Shown here: piece after piece, positions 7,442-16,963 of the stretch
How positions within the stretch are numbered: position 1 is the first letter of the stretch
How the letters are laid out: each line of letters begins with the position of its first letter
Assembly (NCBI RefSeq): GCF_013141825.1
Contig: NZ_RZNH01000031.1
Span: forward strand, 1-64,000
Source of the DNA: Marinifilum caeruleilacunae
GTDB taxonomy: Bacteria > Bacteroidota > Bacteroidia > Bacteroidales > Marinifilaceae
Reading direction: 5' to 3'
DNA: 64,000 nucleotides
The notes under the pieces: model-generated
What the model was told of the DNA's origin: nothing
Databases searched by the model: none
What the model saw: the letters and a program-made list of their open reading frames with translations, nothing else
Made by a program: the position numbers and the translations under genes

Positions 7442-9085
7442 TTAATTGATCAAAACTTTGCTCAATTTACTCTTAGATTCTCCTTGGACTTTAATCAGGT
7501 ACATTCCAGAACTTACATCCTGTATATTAACTTTAATTCTCGAATTATTTATTGCAGATTCTGTTTTAATCAACCTACCATTCATGTCAAATAATTGTAA
7601 ACTTTGAATATTTTCAGTTTTTAAATCAACAGTAACATAATCCTTTGCAGGGTTTGGGTATACAATCAAATCCATATTATTTTCCTGATTGGTATCGATT
7701 TCTAATGATGTCAATTGGTTGGTGCTATTTAAGCCCGATATAGCACCACCTCTTGTCAGTAAGCCACTATCACCGTGCATGAAGATTTTAACCATATCAT
7801 TACCCGTTTTTTCAAAAAACATCACCTTTGCATCATCATGATAAAATTCTGGGATGGATGCAAAGAAATACTCCGTATTTCCCTCTGTAATAACAACCTC
7901 ATCTTCATTTCTATATGAACTTGTTGGATCCATTGTCCACCAGGCTATTTTGGTTCCCGAAGCATCCTTACGTCTAATCAAAACTTTCACTTCGGTGGAT
8001 GAGATTGGCATGATATCAAATTTATCTTCTTTAATCGCATCATCAGTTGTGATATTCACATAGGTCGTCCAGTCTGAACCATCCCACATCATATGATAGG
8101 CTTGATCGTTGTAATAACGAAAAGCAATATGCGGAATTCCATTAGGATCAGTTCTTACTACTATATCATCCACCTCATAATTATCTGGATTGGTATTTTT
8201 AACCTTAGTTTTTTTCTTTGACCTGCTCAGATTCATAGGAATTTTAGAACTTAAATCACTGCCCTGTACATTATACCATGTATCATTGGATGTATCCAGA
8301 TACATGTAATAGATATCTTGTCTATCATCACCTGAACCACCTGGATGATAATTATATGCACAATCAATACGATTTCCATTAACCGTCAACCAAGCATACC
8401 AAGTTTCAATTAATCCTCCATCCAAGAATACGACTTCATCGCTCCAGGTATTTCCATTATCAGTCGATTTTTGATAAGTCCAATCACTTTGATGGCTACC
8501 ATGTCTATAAAAAAAGTAAATATCACCGTTTGGAACTTTTAAAAATTGAGGGTATGTACCATAAACTGAAATTTCACCTGTATTACCACCTCCTGGTGCA
8601 GAGTTCAGACGTGTCCAATCACTTGTACCAGTCCCTATATCCTCAGGAGAATTAGATCTTAAGTGCTTAAATTCGCCATCACTGTAGCCTCCAAATTCAT
8701 TGTACCCAGCCAAATCAATTGTTCCACCATGACCTCCAAAAACAACATGAATATAGCCTAAATCATCAACTACTATTGATGGTTTTCCATGATAGTCATC
8801 ATTAGGTAGAGTATTATTTCCAATTCGAACAGGTCCTCGCCATTCACCAGTAATATGATTATAACTACAAACACTTGGATCGTTATTCCCTCCATTTTCA
8901 TTAGATCCTTGATAAGCAATATAGGTTACTCCATTATGGTAATGTGAATTTGGATGGGGATAAGTAACATCAAATGGCTTTACATAACCATTGTCAGCAA
9001 AATAATCAGTTTGTCCATAAACTGATGTTGTAATTAGCAGAGCATTTACAATGATGCAACAAAAGAGTAAAAATCTTTTTTTCAT
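7442..9085 (-). CDS. BNR-propeller polysaccharide lyase, PL24/PL25-like probable ulvan lyase, T9SS-secreted
   Basis: A 547-residue secreted protein. Residues 1-24 form a Sec signal ending SVYGQ. Residues 30-460 look like a beta-propeller of the BNR_4 type. Histidines 99 (DDYHG) and 119 (GGHGG) lie 20 apart, and Tyr178 (GTYPQ) and Arg194 (FYRHGS) lie 16 apart. As I remember, this His/His and Tyr/Arg arrangement is that of PL24 and PL25 ulvan lyases, which cleave between sulfated rhamnose and uronate by beta-elimination. The last 75 residues begin YPNPAKD and end KVLIN, a typical type IX secretion C-terminal sorting domain, so the enzyme is exported to the cell surface or medium. It is the only protein here with that tail. 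A non-catalytic BNR protein is the alternative. Confidence 0.72.
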   Translation of the reverse strand: MKKRFLLFCCIIVNALLITTSVYGQTDYFADNGYVKPFDVTYPHPNSHYHNGVTYIAYQGSNENGGNNDPSVCSYNHITGEWRGPVRIGNNTLPNDDYHGKPSIVVDDLGYIHVVFGGHGGTIDLAGYNEFGGYSDGEFKHLRSNSPEDIGTGTSDWTRLNSAPGGGNTGEISVYGTYPQFLKVPNGDIYFFYRHGSHQSDWTYQKSTDNGNTWSDEVVFLDGGLIETWYAWLTVNGNRIDCAYNYHPGGSGDDRQDIYYMYLDTSNDTWYNVQGSDLSSKIPMNLSRSKKKTKVKNTNPDNYEVDDIVVRTDPNGIPHIAFRYYNDQAYHMMWDGSDWTTYVNITTDDAIKEDKFDIMPISSTEVKVLIRRKDASGTKIAWWTMDPTSSYRNEDEVVITEGNTEYFFASIPEFYHDDAKVMFFEKTGNDMVKIFMHGDSGLLTRGGAISGLNSTNQLTSLEIDTNQENNMDLIVYPNPAKDYVTVDLKTENIQSLQLFDMNGRLIKTESAINNSRIKVNIQDVSSGMYLIKVQGESKSKLSKVLIN

Positions 9086-9184
9086 TTTTAATTAATTTTA
9101 TGGATTAGAAATATTCCACCCATACTACTATGGATGAAAAGGTTGATTCAGAATGACAATTGATTTACATCTGCGATTAAAGGT

Positions 9185-10543
9185 TTATTTCTCACTTGAA
9201 CCAGGAATCTTATCTAGCCTTCTTCCTTCATAATAATCCAACACCTCTTTAAGCATTTCATATTCCCCCCTAATTGCTTTGTTTACAGTATCAATATTTA
9301 GTGCATGTTTTTCTTCACGATCCTTTGGAATTTCATAAAACTCACCAGTAGTATACAATTTATACCTATGATTTCTTGCAAAAACTCTGGCCTTACGACT
9401 CTCTCCACTCCTTGAAAACCAGTTATACACCCATTTCCTTGCTTGCCCTTTTTCTCCTTTCAATTGTGGATAAAAACTTCTCCCATCGATATCCAAAGAA
9501 TCTGGAACTGGAATACTTGCAGCTTCACAAATTGTGGGAAAAAAATCACAAAAATCTATTAGATCATTACATTCGGACTTGCTAATCACATTAGGCCATT
9601 TAACAATTAAAGGTACTCTGGTTCCTGCATCCGTAGAAAGCCATTTTCCACCAGCTACCTGCTTTCCATTCATAATAGAAACAATAGGTTGGTCGGTTCC
9701 ATTGTCACCTGTAAAAATCACAAGTGTATTATCCTCTATTCCTAATTCCTTTAGCTTACTGTTAATTTTTCCTACAATTCTATCTGTTTCTGAAACCATA
9801 TCATCAAAATAGGATGCTTTCCCTTTATAAGTATAAGCTGTTGTATCATCAGTTTCCCATTCTGGTGAAGAAGGAGTTGCTGTAAATGGACAGTGAGTTA
9901 ACATCATAGGATAGTAGAGTAGAAATGGTTTCCCCTCTTTATGACTTTTTTCAATAAAGTCAATACCATAATCACTAACTATTTCCGGACCATACTCTCC
10001 ATTTGAAAAATTTGTTAACTCGCCATCAATCTCAAGAACAGGTTTTGCGTAACGCGTATCACGACCTGTAGAATCAGTTCTTCCTTCTTGAAACTGCCAT
10101 AAACAGTGATGATCAAATCCTGCATTATAGGGGCCATCTGGTTTTTTCCCCAACTGCCATTTTCCAGCTACACAAGTTCTATATCCATTTTTTCTAAATA
10201 AGTGTCCAAAACTCGTTTGACTTGTATGCAATAGACCAAAACTTACATAATTTCTGACATTATAAATTCCTGTCATTAATTTCACCCTACTAGGTGTGCA
10301 AAGAGGTTGTGCATAGCAGTGTTCAAATCTCATTCCCTCATTGGCCATCTGATCTATTTCTGGAGTTTCATATGATTCTCCGCCGTTGACCCCAATTGTT
10401 TCATAGCCCAAATCATCTGCCAATATGAAAATGACATTCGGTTTTTTCTTTTCATTGGAATTGGGTGCACATCCACTAAGAACTGTGAGTGCAAACAAGC
10501 TAGTTAATAAGTAATTTTTAATTAAATCATACATTGTACTCAT
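9185..10543 (-). CDS. S1-family sulfatase lipoprotein (CTPSR type)
   Basis: A 452-residue sulfatase with lipobox LSGC near residue 25. ADDLGYE supplies metal ligands and the FGly motif is CTPSR with cysteine 82. GKWQLGKKP is the variant of the family GKWHLG element, and TGDNGTD is the second metal site. I chose the ATG at 10543; a GTG directly before it and an ATG at 10534 are also possible. The stop of the upstream sulfatase overlaps this start region, so the two are translationally coupled. It is closely similar to the sulfatase at 28590-29903 (same PLCTPSRVK core), pointing to duplication within the locus. Confidence 0.88.
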   Translation of the reverse strand: MSTMYDLIKNYLLTSLFALTVLSGCAPNSNEKKKPNVIFILADDLGYETIGVNGGESYETPEIDQMANEGMRFEHCYAQPLCTPSRVKLMTGIYNVRNYVSFGLLHTSQTSFGHLFRKNGYRTCVAGKWQLGKKPDGPYNAGFDHHCLWQFQEGRTDSTGRDTRYAKPVLEIDGELTNFSNGEYGPEIVSDYGIDFIEKSHKEGKPFLLYYPMMLTHCPFTATPSSPEWETDDTTAYTYKGKASYFDDMVSETDRIVGKINSKLKELGIEDNTLVIFTGDNGTDQPIVSIMNGKQVAGGKWLSTDAGTRVPLIVKWPNVISKSECNDLIDFCDFFPTICEAASIPVPDSLDIDGRSFYPQLKGEKGQARKWVYNWFSRSGESRKARVFARNHRYKLYTTGEFYEIPKDREEKHALNIDTVNKAIRGEYEMLKEVLDYYEGRRLDKIPGSSEK

Positions 10544-10545
10544 CA

Positions 10546-11883
10546 CTAGTTGGATTTATTATTCTCTTGCCAATCACTAAACTGCTTTTCCAATTCTGCC
10601 AAAACTTTCGGATATTTCTCCGCCAAATTTGTTGTCTCTCCCGGATCTTTTTCGAGATTAACCAACCACCTGTCTACAGTAAATTTGTAATCACGCATGC
10701 TCGTATCATAAGGATTACCGATAAGCTTCCACTTACCCTTTCGAGCCACCCACATATCGTTTAATTGCCAACAATAGCCATCTCTATGCATGGTTTCTGA
10801 TTGGGAGTTATTAATGACTGGTATTAAACTTTTACCATCTAAAGTTTCTGTATCCAATTGGATCCCACACAATTCCGCCAAAGTAGGCATCCAGTCTGCG
10901 TTTACAGCAAATTGATCTCTAACCTGACCTGCCGGCAATTTATTTTTCCATGCAATAGCTGCCGGTACACGAATTCCTCCTTCAAAAAGGCATTGCTTTG
11001 CACCTCTGTAAGGACCGGCATTTCCTCCTCCATGGTGCGCTCTCTCCTCAGTTGAATGACCATTATCTGACTGAAACACAATAATGGTATTTTCCATTAG
11101 CTTTAAGTCTTCCAACTTTTTTAGTAAGTCACCAATAATTTCATCATGAGTTGACAAAAATGCTGCATACAGATCTCGCGGATAAACAACCCCTTTTTCT
11201 CTGTAATAATTTAACCACTCGAGTGTACCCTGATATGGGTAGTGAGGCGAATTCATGGCATAGAACATGAAAAATGGTTTATCCTCCATATTATCTAAGA
11301 AACTTTTTGCCTCTTTAAGCATTAAATCAGGAAAAAACTGTCCATCATAAAATACTTCCTTTCCATTTCTATATAGATCGTGCCTGTTGGGACCTCGCCA
11401 ATAATAGAAATGTGAAAAGTTATCGATACATCCTACATGGTGGCCAAAAGAATAGTCAAATCCCTGTTCATTAGGCAACATTCCTTCCTGATCACCTAAG
11501 TGCCATTTTCCAATATGTACGGTTTGGTAGCCTGCATCTTTAAACATCTCTGCCATGGTATATTGTTCCCCTTTTAGTCCTTTGCTTGTAACCGGTACAG
11601 ATGGAATGTTTCCAGGAACACCTGCATGTTGCGGATTTTTCCCAGTAAGAAGAGATGCTCGGGAAGGAGAACAGATAGCTTGTGCATAAAATTGTGTAAA
11701 TCGAACCCCTCCATTTACAATTTTGTCCATATTGGGTGTGATCAAATCAGTAGCACCATAACTTTGTAAGTCTCTGGATCCTTGATCATCAGTATAAATA
11801 ATTACAACATTGGGTTTTGTTTGCGCTATTAACGCTCCTGAAATTAAAAGCAATGCAATAGTTAGTAATTTTCTAAATTTCAT
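10546..11883 (-). CDS. S1-family sulfatase, Sec-exported
   Basis: A 445-residue sulfatase with a cleavable signal (LLLISGALIAQ). TDDQGSRD gives the first metal site, CSPSR (cysteine 71) the formylglycine, GKWHLGDQEG the family lysine/histidine element and QSDNGHST the second metal site. It lacks a lipobox, unlike the neighbouring sulfatases, so it should be free in the periplasm. It overlaps the start region of the next sulfatase and lies 11 bases after a DUF1961 gene, so the three are co-transcribed. The substrate position on the glycan cannot be read from sequence. Confidence 0.9.
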   Translation of the reverse strand: MKFRKLLTIALLLISGALIAQTKPNVVIIYTDDQGSRDLQSYGATDLITPNMDKIVNGGVRFTQFYAQAICSPSRASLLTGKNPQHAGVPGNIPSVPVTSKGLKGEQYTMAEMFKDAGYQTVHIGKWHLGDQEGMLPNEQGFDYSFGHHVGCIDNFSHFYYWRGPNRHDLYRNGKEVFYDGQFFPDLMLKEAKSFLDNMEDKPFFMFYAMNSPHYPYQGTLEWLNYYREKGVVYPRDLYAAFLSTHDEIIGDLLKKLEDLKLMENTIIVFQSDNGHSTEERAHHGGGNAGPYRGAKQCLFEGGIRVPAAIAWKNKLPAGQVRDQFAVNADWMPTLAELCGIQLDTETLDGKSLIPVINNSQSETMHRDGYCWQLNDMWVARKGKWKLIGNPYDTSMRDYKFTVDRWLVNLEKDPGETTNLAEKYPKVLAELEKQFSDWQENNKSN

Positions 11884-11894
11884 ATAATTGATAT

Positions 11895-12632
11895 TTAATT
11901 TTTAATTAATTCCCACACTTTAAAATTTCTATATCTAAAATGAGTCCATTTCATTTGGCGCAAACCAATTCTCCCTTCTTGCCATACATTCTGATCATCA
12001 CTTTCATCTTTCCAATCAATAATTTTTCGATCATCAACAAACATTATGATATGATCGTGCTTTTTTACTAAACTTATTTTATGTATATTTTTGGATTCAA
12101 TTGGAATACCTGGCTCACCGACCTGCACTTTCTTAAATCCAGTATTTTTACGCAAATGCGAAATTTCTCTTCCCGGCTTATCTTTAGCATTGGCGTAGTA
12201 AGAAATGTGATAATTATTGAAATACTTGCTTTTGGTATACTGCCGAAACCGTCCATTTCTACTTGGGATTTCGGAATTAAAAATGTCTTTGCCGGTTTTC
12301 GCTTTTGCTGAAAAAAAGACAATACACAAGCCTGCATCAGTTTTCAGATTTTGCATTTCCCATTCCGCAATAAAATTTCCAGGAATTTCCATTGGACACC
12401 ATAGCACATGATGTCCTGATTCTGAAGGAGAGTACATGTGCATCCAACCTCCATTGAAGTACAATTTACCTTTGCCTTCCATGATCCAGTCTTTTACAGT
12501 TTTTTCATTTTTAAATGTACTCTGATATAGAATGGAATCCCTTTTGTAACCTAAACTTTGGTTCTGACCATTTAAACTATTATTAGCCAGTAAGAGATGT
12601 ATCAACACAATAATGCCAGCAATATTCTTCAT
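11895..12632 (-). CDS. DUF1961-family exported protein
   Basis: A 245-residue protein with a Sec signal ending near SLNGQ. The body is a concanavalin-like beta-sandwich pattern matching DUF1961 as I know it: a WCPMEIPGNF segment, DAGLCIVFFSAKAKTGKDIF, YHISYYANAK, KNTGF and a closing GRIGLRQMKWTHFRYRNF. DUF1961 proteins are common in polysaccharide loci and lack a firmly known activity; a laminin-G-like fold suits glycan binding or hydrolysis. It begins the gene group 12632 to 7442 that also carries two sulfatases and the BNR lyase, so it should act on the same glycan. Confidence 0.72.
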   Translation of the reverse strand: MKNIAGIIVLIHLLLANNSLNGQNQSLGYKRDSILYQSTFKNEKTVKDWIMEGKGKLYFNGGWMHMYSPSESGHHVLWCPMEIPGNFIAEWEMQNLKTDAGLCIVFFSAKAKTGKDIFNSEIPSRNGRFRQYTKSKYFNNYHISYYANAKDKPGREISHLRKNTGFKKVQVGEPGIPIESKNIHKISLVKKHDHIIMFVDDRKIIDWKDESDDQNVWQEGRIGLRQMKWTHFRYRNFKVWELIKN

Positions 12633-12777
12633 ATCAGTATTTTGAACAACCTTTTATAATCACGTAAAAAGTTATTTGTACCCTTACTCCATAAACAAAA
12701 ATTCCATTGATTTTTTTAGATCTAATTTAATCCCCGGCTTTTAGTACAATTAAAATGGAGCTTATTCAAAAAAAAGA

Positions 12778-12798
12778 GGTAGCAACTAAATTACTACC
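12778..12798 (-). terminator. Rho-independent terminator after the MFS sugar transporter
   Basis: GGTAGCAA at 12778-12785 pairs with TTACTACC at 12791-12798 with one mismatch; on the leftward strand it is followed by an eight-T run (12768-12775). It ends the ROK-MFS transcript. Confidence 0.75.
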
Positions 12799-12831
12799 CC
12801 ATATATAGATCAATACAAATTATATCTATTA

Positions 12832-14007
12832 CTAAACTTTACTTTCTTTCATCGAGAAAGCCAAATAAAGTAGATACATAGCACTGGCAAGAATCACAAG
12901 AACTGCCCCTATTTGTGATCCTAATGTATCTGACATTAATCCCATAATAAATGGAATAATTGCCCCACCAAAAACACCTGTAATCATTAGGCCTGAAATC
13001 TCATTTGCCTTGTCTGGACGAGATTGTATGGCGTGTCCGAAAATAATTGGAAAAATATTGGCGATGGTAAAACCAATAATGCCATAAATTGCAAATACGG
13101 TCATTTTATCGCCTATAAAAATTAAGGCAACTAGTGCTAATACTGCTCCAATGATATTCAGTTTAAAAAACTTGTACGATGAGTATCTTGCAAGGAAAAA
13201 TGCTCCTAAAAATGCTCCTAAAGTACGGAATGCAAAGTATACACTTGGTCCATATCCTGCATCAATAGATGATAATCCGCATCGTTCCATTAAAATTTTT
13301 GAAGCTGCTGTATTCACACCTACATCCACACCTACTACAAACAAAATTCCTAAAAACATGAAGAAAATGTTCTTATCCTTTAAAATCTCAAAGATATCTC
13401 CAAATGAACTTACTTTTTCTTCAATTGGTTCCTCATAAATTGGAGTTGTCATTAACCAAACTGTTGAAAGAATTGTAATTACTGCATAAATTGGGAAAAT
13501 ATATTGCCAATTGTCTAATTGCGAGGCAGCAAATGCAGCTATAAACGGTGCACCAAAGGATGAAATCGCTTTCACAAATTGTCCGGCAGTTAAACTACTT
13601 GCCAGCCTGTCTCCCTTTACCACATTGGTAAGCAATGGATTTAATGAAACCTGTAAAATGGTATTCGCAATTCCTAAAAGTGCAAAGGCAAACAAAGACG
13701 TCACAAAACTGTAGTCAATCAATGGAATAAACATTGCTAAAACTGTAATTGCATTACTTAAAAGTACTGTCTTTTTTCTTCCAATTTTATTCATTAACAA
13801 ACCTGTTGGCACCGAAAAAATCAAAAACATCGAAAATAAAGCTACTGGAATAAGGTTGGATAGGGTATCGCGAAAAGCAGGACTATATGATCCTAACAAA
13901 TCTTCCTTTACATGGGCAGAAGTTATTCCTACTACATCGCAGAATCCCATTACGAAAAATCCAAAAAGAACAGGAAGAATTTTTGATATTGATATTTTAT
14001 TATTCAT
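12832..14007 (-). CDS. MFS sugar transporter, FucP/GluP-like
   Basis: A 391-residue membrane protein with about twelve hydrophobic helices. The N-terminus (PVLFGFFVMGFCDVVGI) and the loop motif MNKIGRKKTVLLSNA fit the fucose/glucose/galactose proton symporter group of the major facilitator superfamily. It should import a monosaccharide across the inner membrane. Next to it upstream, 31 bases away, is a ROK sugar kinase, so the pair likely imports and phosphorylates one sugar released by the PUL. The sugar could be glucose, mannose, rhamnose or xylose; specificity is not deducible. A strong terminator follows. Confidence 0.82.
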   Translation of the reverse strand: MNNKISISKILPVLFGFFVMGFCDVVGITSAHVKEDLLGSYSPAFRDTLSNLIPVALFSMFLIFSVPTGLLMNKIGRKKTVLLSNAITVLAMFIPLIDYSFVTSLFAFALLGIANTILQVSLNPLLTNVVKGDRLASSLTAGQFVKAISSFGAPFIAAFAASQLDNWQYIFPIYAVITILSTVWLMTTPIYEEPIEEKVSSFGDIFEILKDKNIFFMFLGILFVVGVDVGVNTAASKILMERCGLSSIDAGYGPSVYFAFRTLGAFLGAFFLARYSSYKFFKLNIIGAVLALVALIFIGDKMTVFAIYGIIGFTIANIFPIIFGHAIQSRPDKANEISGLMITGVFGGAIIPFIMGLMSDTLGSQIGAVLVILASAMYLLYLAFSMKESKV

Positions 14008-14038
14008 AAATATGTTTTATTAAATGATTTCTGGGTTA

Positions 14039-14971
14039 TTACATTTTTGGAATTGTTGACTTAACCGTTTCCCAATACTCAGGATTAAGCATGCGAGCAC
14101 TTCCTATAATTGCGGCATCTTCTTTTAACTTGGAAAGCTCAATACTGGTATCAACTCCTTGAGATTTTAATGCCGATTCGAATGCTGGTCCAAACAAGTT
14201 GTATGCACCAGTAACATTTCCACCAATCACCAAAGTCTTAGTATCGAACTTTTTTAGCCAATGCCCAAGGAATTCGCCCATATTACTTCCGTACTGTTTG
14301 AAAATATCTGCAGCCTTAGGGTTTTCATATGCAGCTTCAGCAATTGAACGAGTTCCAGATACTTCTAATCCAGTTTCCTCTTTATAACGCTTAATAAACC
14401 AACGCGTAGAGAATGAATCATCAGCAATTCCATCAGCATAAGGTAAATGCCACACGCAACCCATTTTAGGAACAGTCTCACCTTCTACAACAGGTACACC
14501 AGAATCAACAAATGCAGAACCGAAACCTGTACCTAATGTAATTGACATACTTTTATCAACACTGGCAGCACTTCCCAGCCATGCTTCACCTACTGCAAAA
14601 GCAGATGCGTCATTCATAAATCGTAAAGGCACAGAGGGATCTAAGCTCAATATTTTTTTCAACTTAGAAGCAACATCGACACCATTCAAGCTCTCGTATT
14701 TATCCACCAATTCAAAACGACCTATACCTGATTCATATTCGAATGGCCCTGGCATACCGAAACCAATCCCTGCCAAATCATCTTTATTTATTGCCTTCAT
14801 AGAATTAGCTAAAACATCAGCCCAACTTTTTAGAATTGTTGATTCATCGGCCTTATTGTCAACACTACCTTCACTGCGTGTTCCTTCTACCAGTTCCCCT
14901 TTTTCAAGATCAACCAAAGCACAAGAAATATGACTTCCTCCAACATCGGTTCCTATTGCATATTTTTTCAT
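14039..14971 (-). CDS. ROK-family sugar kinase
   Basis: A 310-residue cytoplasmic kinase of the ROK family. Visible elements are the phosphate-binding GTDVGGSH (residues 7-14), the catalytic MNDASAFAVGEAWLG with its aspartate near 112, a TLGTGFGSAFV loop and a late GGNVTGAYNLFGPAF segment. The cysteine-rich zinc motif common in ROK proteins is not evident; only GCVWHLP stands in that region. It would phosphorylate a hexose at the expense of ATP. It is the first gene of a two-gene transcript with the MFS importer and lies beyond a terminator from the GH39 operon, so it can be expressed separately. Confidence 0.82.
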   Translation of the reverse strand: MKKYAIGTDVGGSHISCALVDLEKGELVEGTRSEGSVDNKADESTILKSWADVLANSMKAINKDDLAGIGFGMPGPFEYESGIGRFELVDKYESLNGVDVASKLKKILSLDPSVPLRFMNDASAFAVGEAWLGSAASVDKSMSITLGTGFGSAFVDSGVPVVEGETVPKMGCVWHLPYADGIADDSFSTRWFIKRYKEETGLEVSGTRSIAEAAYENPKAADIFKQYGSNMGEFLGHWLKKFDTKTLVIGGNVTGAYNLFGPAFESALKSQGVDTSIELSKLKEDAAIIGSARMLNPEYWETVKSTIPKM

Positions 14972-15322
14972 AGATACTTATGTATATTAAAGTTCGATTA
15001 CATTATCACTATTCTTTTTTACAGATTAAATTTTGGATAGAAAAAGAATAAACAAGCTTTGAATATTCTTCTTATTTCATAAATCCTTACATGTAATTCT
15101 CTATAAAAAAGAAAAGCATACACAGTTTAACCACGAAAATCAAACTTTTCACCCTTACTAATAAGCTGTAAAAACATCAATTAGCCGCTTGTAAATCAAA
15201 AAAAATCCCTAGCAGTATAATAACACTGCCAAGGATTTAATCACATTCGACCTATTCAATATAGCTTTTTGGTAATTAAACAAGAGCTATACATTAAAAT
15301 CATTAATTTATATACTTACACT
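14972..15322. other. Intergenic region between GH39 operon and ROK kinase
   Basis: No gene seen in these 351 bases. They contain the terminator at 15203-15238 and must hold the leftward promoter of the ROK-MFS pair, which I could not pin down. Confidence 0.6.
15203..15238 (-). terminator. Rho-independent terminator after the GH39 gene
   Basis: A 14-base arm at 15203-15216 pairs with 15225-15238 with two wobble or mismatched positions, and the leftward strand continues with an eight-T run. It marks the end of the long leftward PUL transcript. Confidence 0.8.
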
Positions 15323-16954
15323 TTACTTTTTCTCATTTAGTTCTATTAGTTTCATTGAATGAGTCTTTAAATCCAATTTTAGGTCAAGTTCTCCATTTTT
15401 ATTACTTTTTATTTCATAATTACTTGTAGGCGTAAGACATCCAGCTTCCTTTATTGGTGCCAAATCTAATGTTTCAGAGTATTGCGGTTCTCCCTGTTTT
15501 TTCCATGCAGAAAATGTATTGTTGTGACTATCATCCATAAGTGTTTCCACAAATTTATATGTAGTGTTCGGCTTCAAGTCTTTAATCTGAATTAAAACCG
15601 AATCAATGGCATTTTTACCATGCTCATCTTCTTCATAATTGTATGCAATAAATGAGATATTTTTACTTGCTGATTGAGTTGCCAAAATACCAAACCGATT
15701 GTCTTTTTTATTACAACCTACCTTAATTCGATACTCTTTTAATTTAGCCAACATCTCGAAACCTGTTTGAATTGGTTTAGGTATATTTCCACCTGTTAGA
15801 AGTTCCCTTTGACCAAGGAAAAGTTTCTCAGCATCAGCCTCGCCAACAAATCCCCAGTACAGCAACATAGAAGTAGGAAAATTATAATTATCTTCTATCT
15901 GATATAGTGAATTAACCAACTTTACAAGGAAAAGTGCAGATTCCTCATTATTTCTATAAACTAGATCTGGATGATCTTCAAGTTTCCTCCAAAAATTAGA
16001 TGCCATCCCCCATTCGTTTATATGTAGTTCTGTTCCTTTTAAATCTGGAAACTCTTTCATTAATCTTTTTAACCACAAAACAGATTGACTAAAACGCTGA
16101 ACTTGCGGCTGTAAATGAGGTGCGGAATTTAACCACTTACCAGATAATCCGTAGATATGATAAGAAATAAAATCGATACGAGTACCTTTCTCACCTGTTA
16201 CATAATTCGTGCCGTTTACCACATGATTCAAAAAAGGTCTCAAAAAGTATTCATGGTAACATGCCGGACCTCCTACTTTCAATTCTGAATCTACTGATGT
16301 AACAGCATCTACAAATACATCATACATTTTGTAAAATGTATCCATTTGATCAAGAGGCCATCCATCTGGCTCATTCCACACTTCAAAATACCAGGAACGG
16401 ACTTCTTCATGCCCAAACTCATCAATAAAGTTTTTAGTTGCAGCCTTCATTAAATCGGACCATTTTTTCCAATCATTAGGACCTGTATTGCGCATTTTCA
16501 TGCCCTCATCATTTCCTTTAGATAAAGATTCAGATTTTTGTTCCAATAATTTGGGAAGGTAATCGTATTCAACAATTGGTTTTAATCCTCTTTTCACATA
16601 CTCTCCTAATACTTTATTAACATTTGAAAAATCATAAATTGGATTGCCATTTTTATCCTCAGAATAAACATTCTGCCCTCTTAAAATACCTTTTTTTTTA
16701 TCTTGAACGAAGGTATGATGGGTGCGCAAATAGGTATGCGACTGTGTTGATTTCATCCTGTTCAACATAGATTGTCCGCTCGGCTTTGTTACATGATTAA
16801 ATAAATAATCTGAACCCGCTGCCTTCCAGAATTCAGAATTTTCACCTACAATTTCATTCGTATTTATGGTAAAAACCACACTGCTATTTGTTCCTTTTTG
16901 CTGAGCTATCGCAACAAAAGAAAATAGTATTAGGACAATTAATAACTTTTTCAT
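15323..16954 (-). CDS. GH39-like beta-xylosidase or related glycosidase
   Basis: A 543-residue exported glycoside hydrolase with signal peptide (LLIVLILFSFVAIAQ). The (beta/alpha)8 barrel shows the clan A pair: WNEPD with acid/base Glu195 and INEWG with nucleophile Glu314. Family GH39 enzymes are retaining beta-xylosidases or alpha-iduronidases; members in ulvan loci release xylose from the backbone. A C-terminal beta domain covers roughly residues 410-540. It is the last gene of the long leftward operon, 9 bases after the GH106 gene and before a clear terminator. The alpha-iduronidase activity known in GH39 is also plausible, since ulvan holds iduronate. Confidence 0.8.
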   Translation of the reverse strand: MKKLLIVLILFSFVAIAQQKGTNSSVVFTINTNEIVGENSEFWKAAGSDYLFNHVTKPSGQSMLNRMKSTQSHTYLRTHHTFVQDKKKGILRGQNVYSEDKNGNPIYDFSNVNKVLGEYVKRGLKPIVEYDYLPKLLEQKSESLSKGNDEGMKMRNTGPNDWKKWSDLMKAATKNFIDEFGHEEVRSWYFEVWNEPDGWPLDQMDTFYKMYDVFVDAVTSVDSELKVGGPACYHEYFLRPFLNHVVNGTNYVTGEKGTRIDFISYHIYGLSGKWLNSAPHLQPQVQRFSQSVLWLKRLMKEFPDLKGTELHINEWGMASNFWRKLEDHPDLVYRNNEESALFLVKLVNSLYQIEDNYNFPTSMLLYWGFVGEADAEKLFLGQRELLTGGNIPKPIQTGFEMLAKLKEYRIKVGCNKKDNRFGILATQSASKNISFIAYNYEEDEHGKNAIDSVLIQIKDLKPNTTYKFVETLMDDSHNNTFSAWKKQGEPQYSETLDLAPIKEAGCLTPTSNYEIKSNKNGELDLKLDLKTHSMKLIELNEKK

Positions 16955-16963
16955 ATTCTATGT

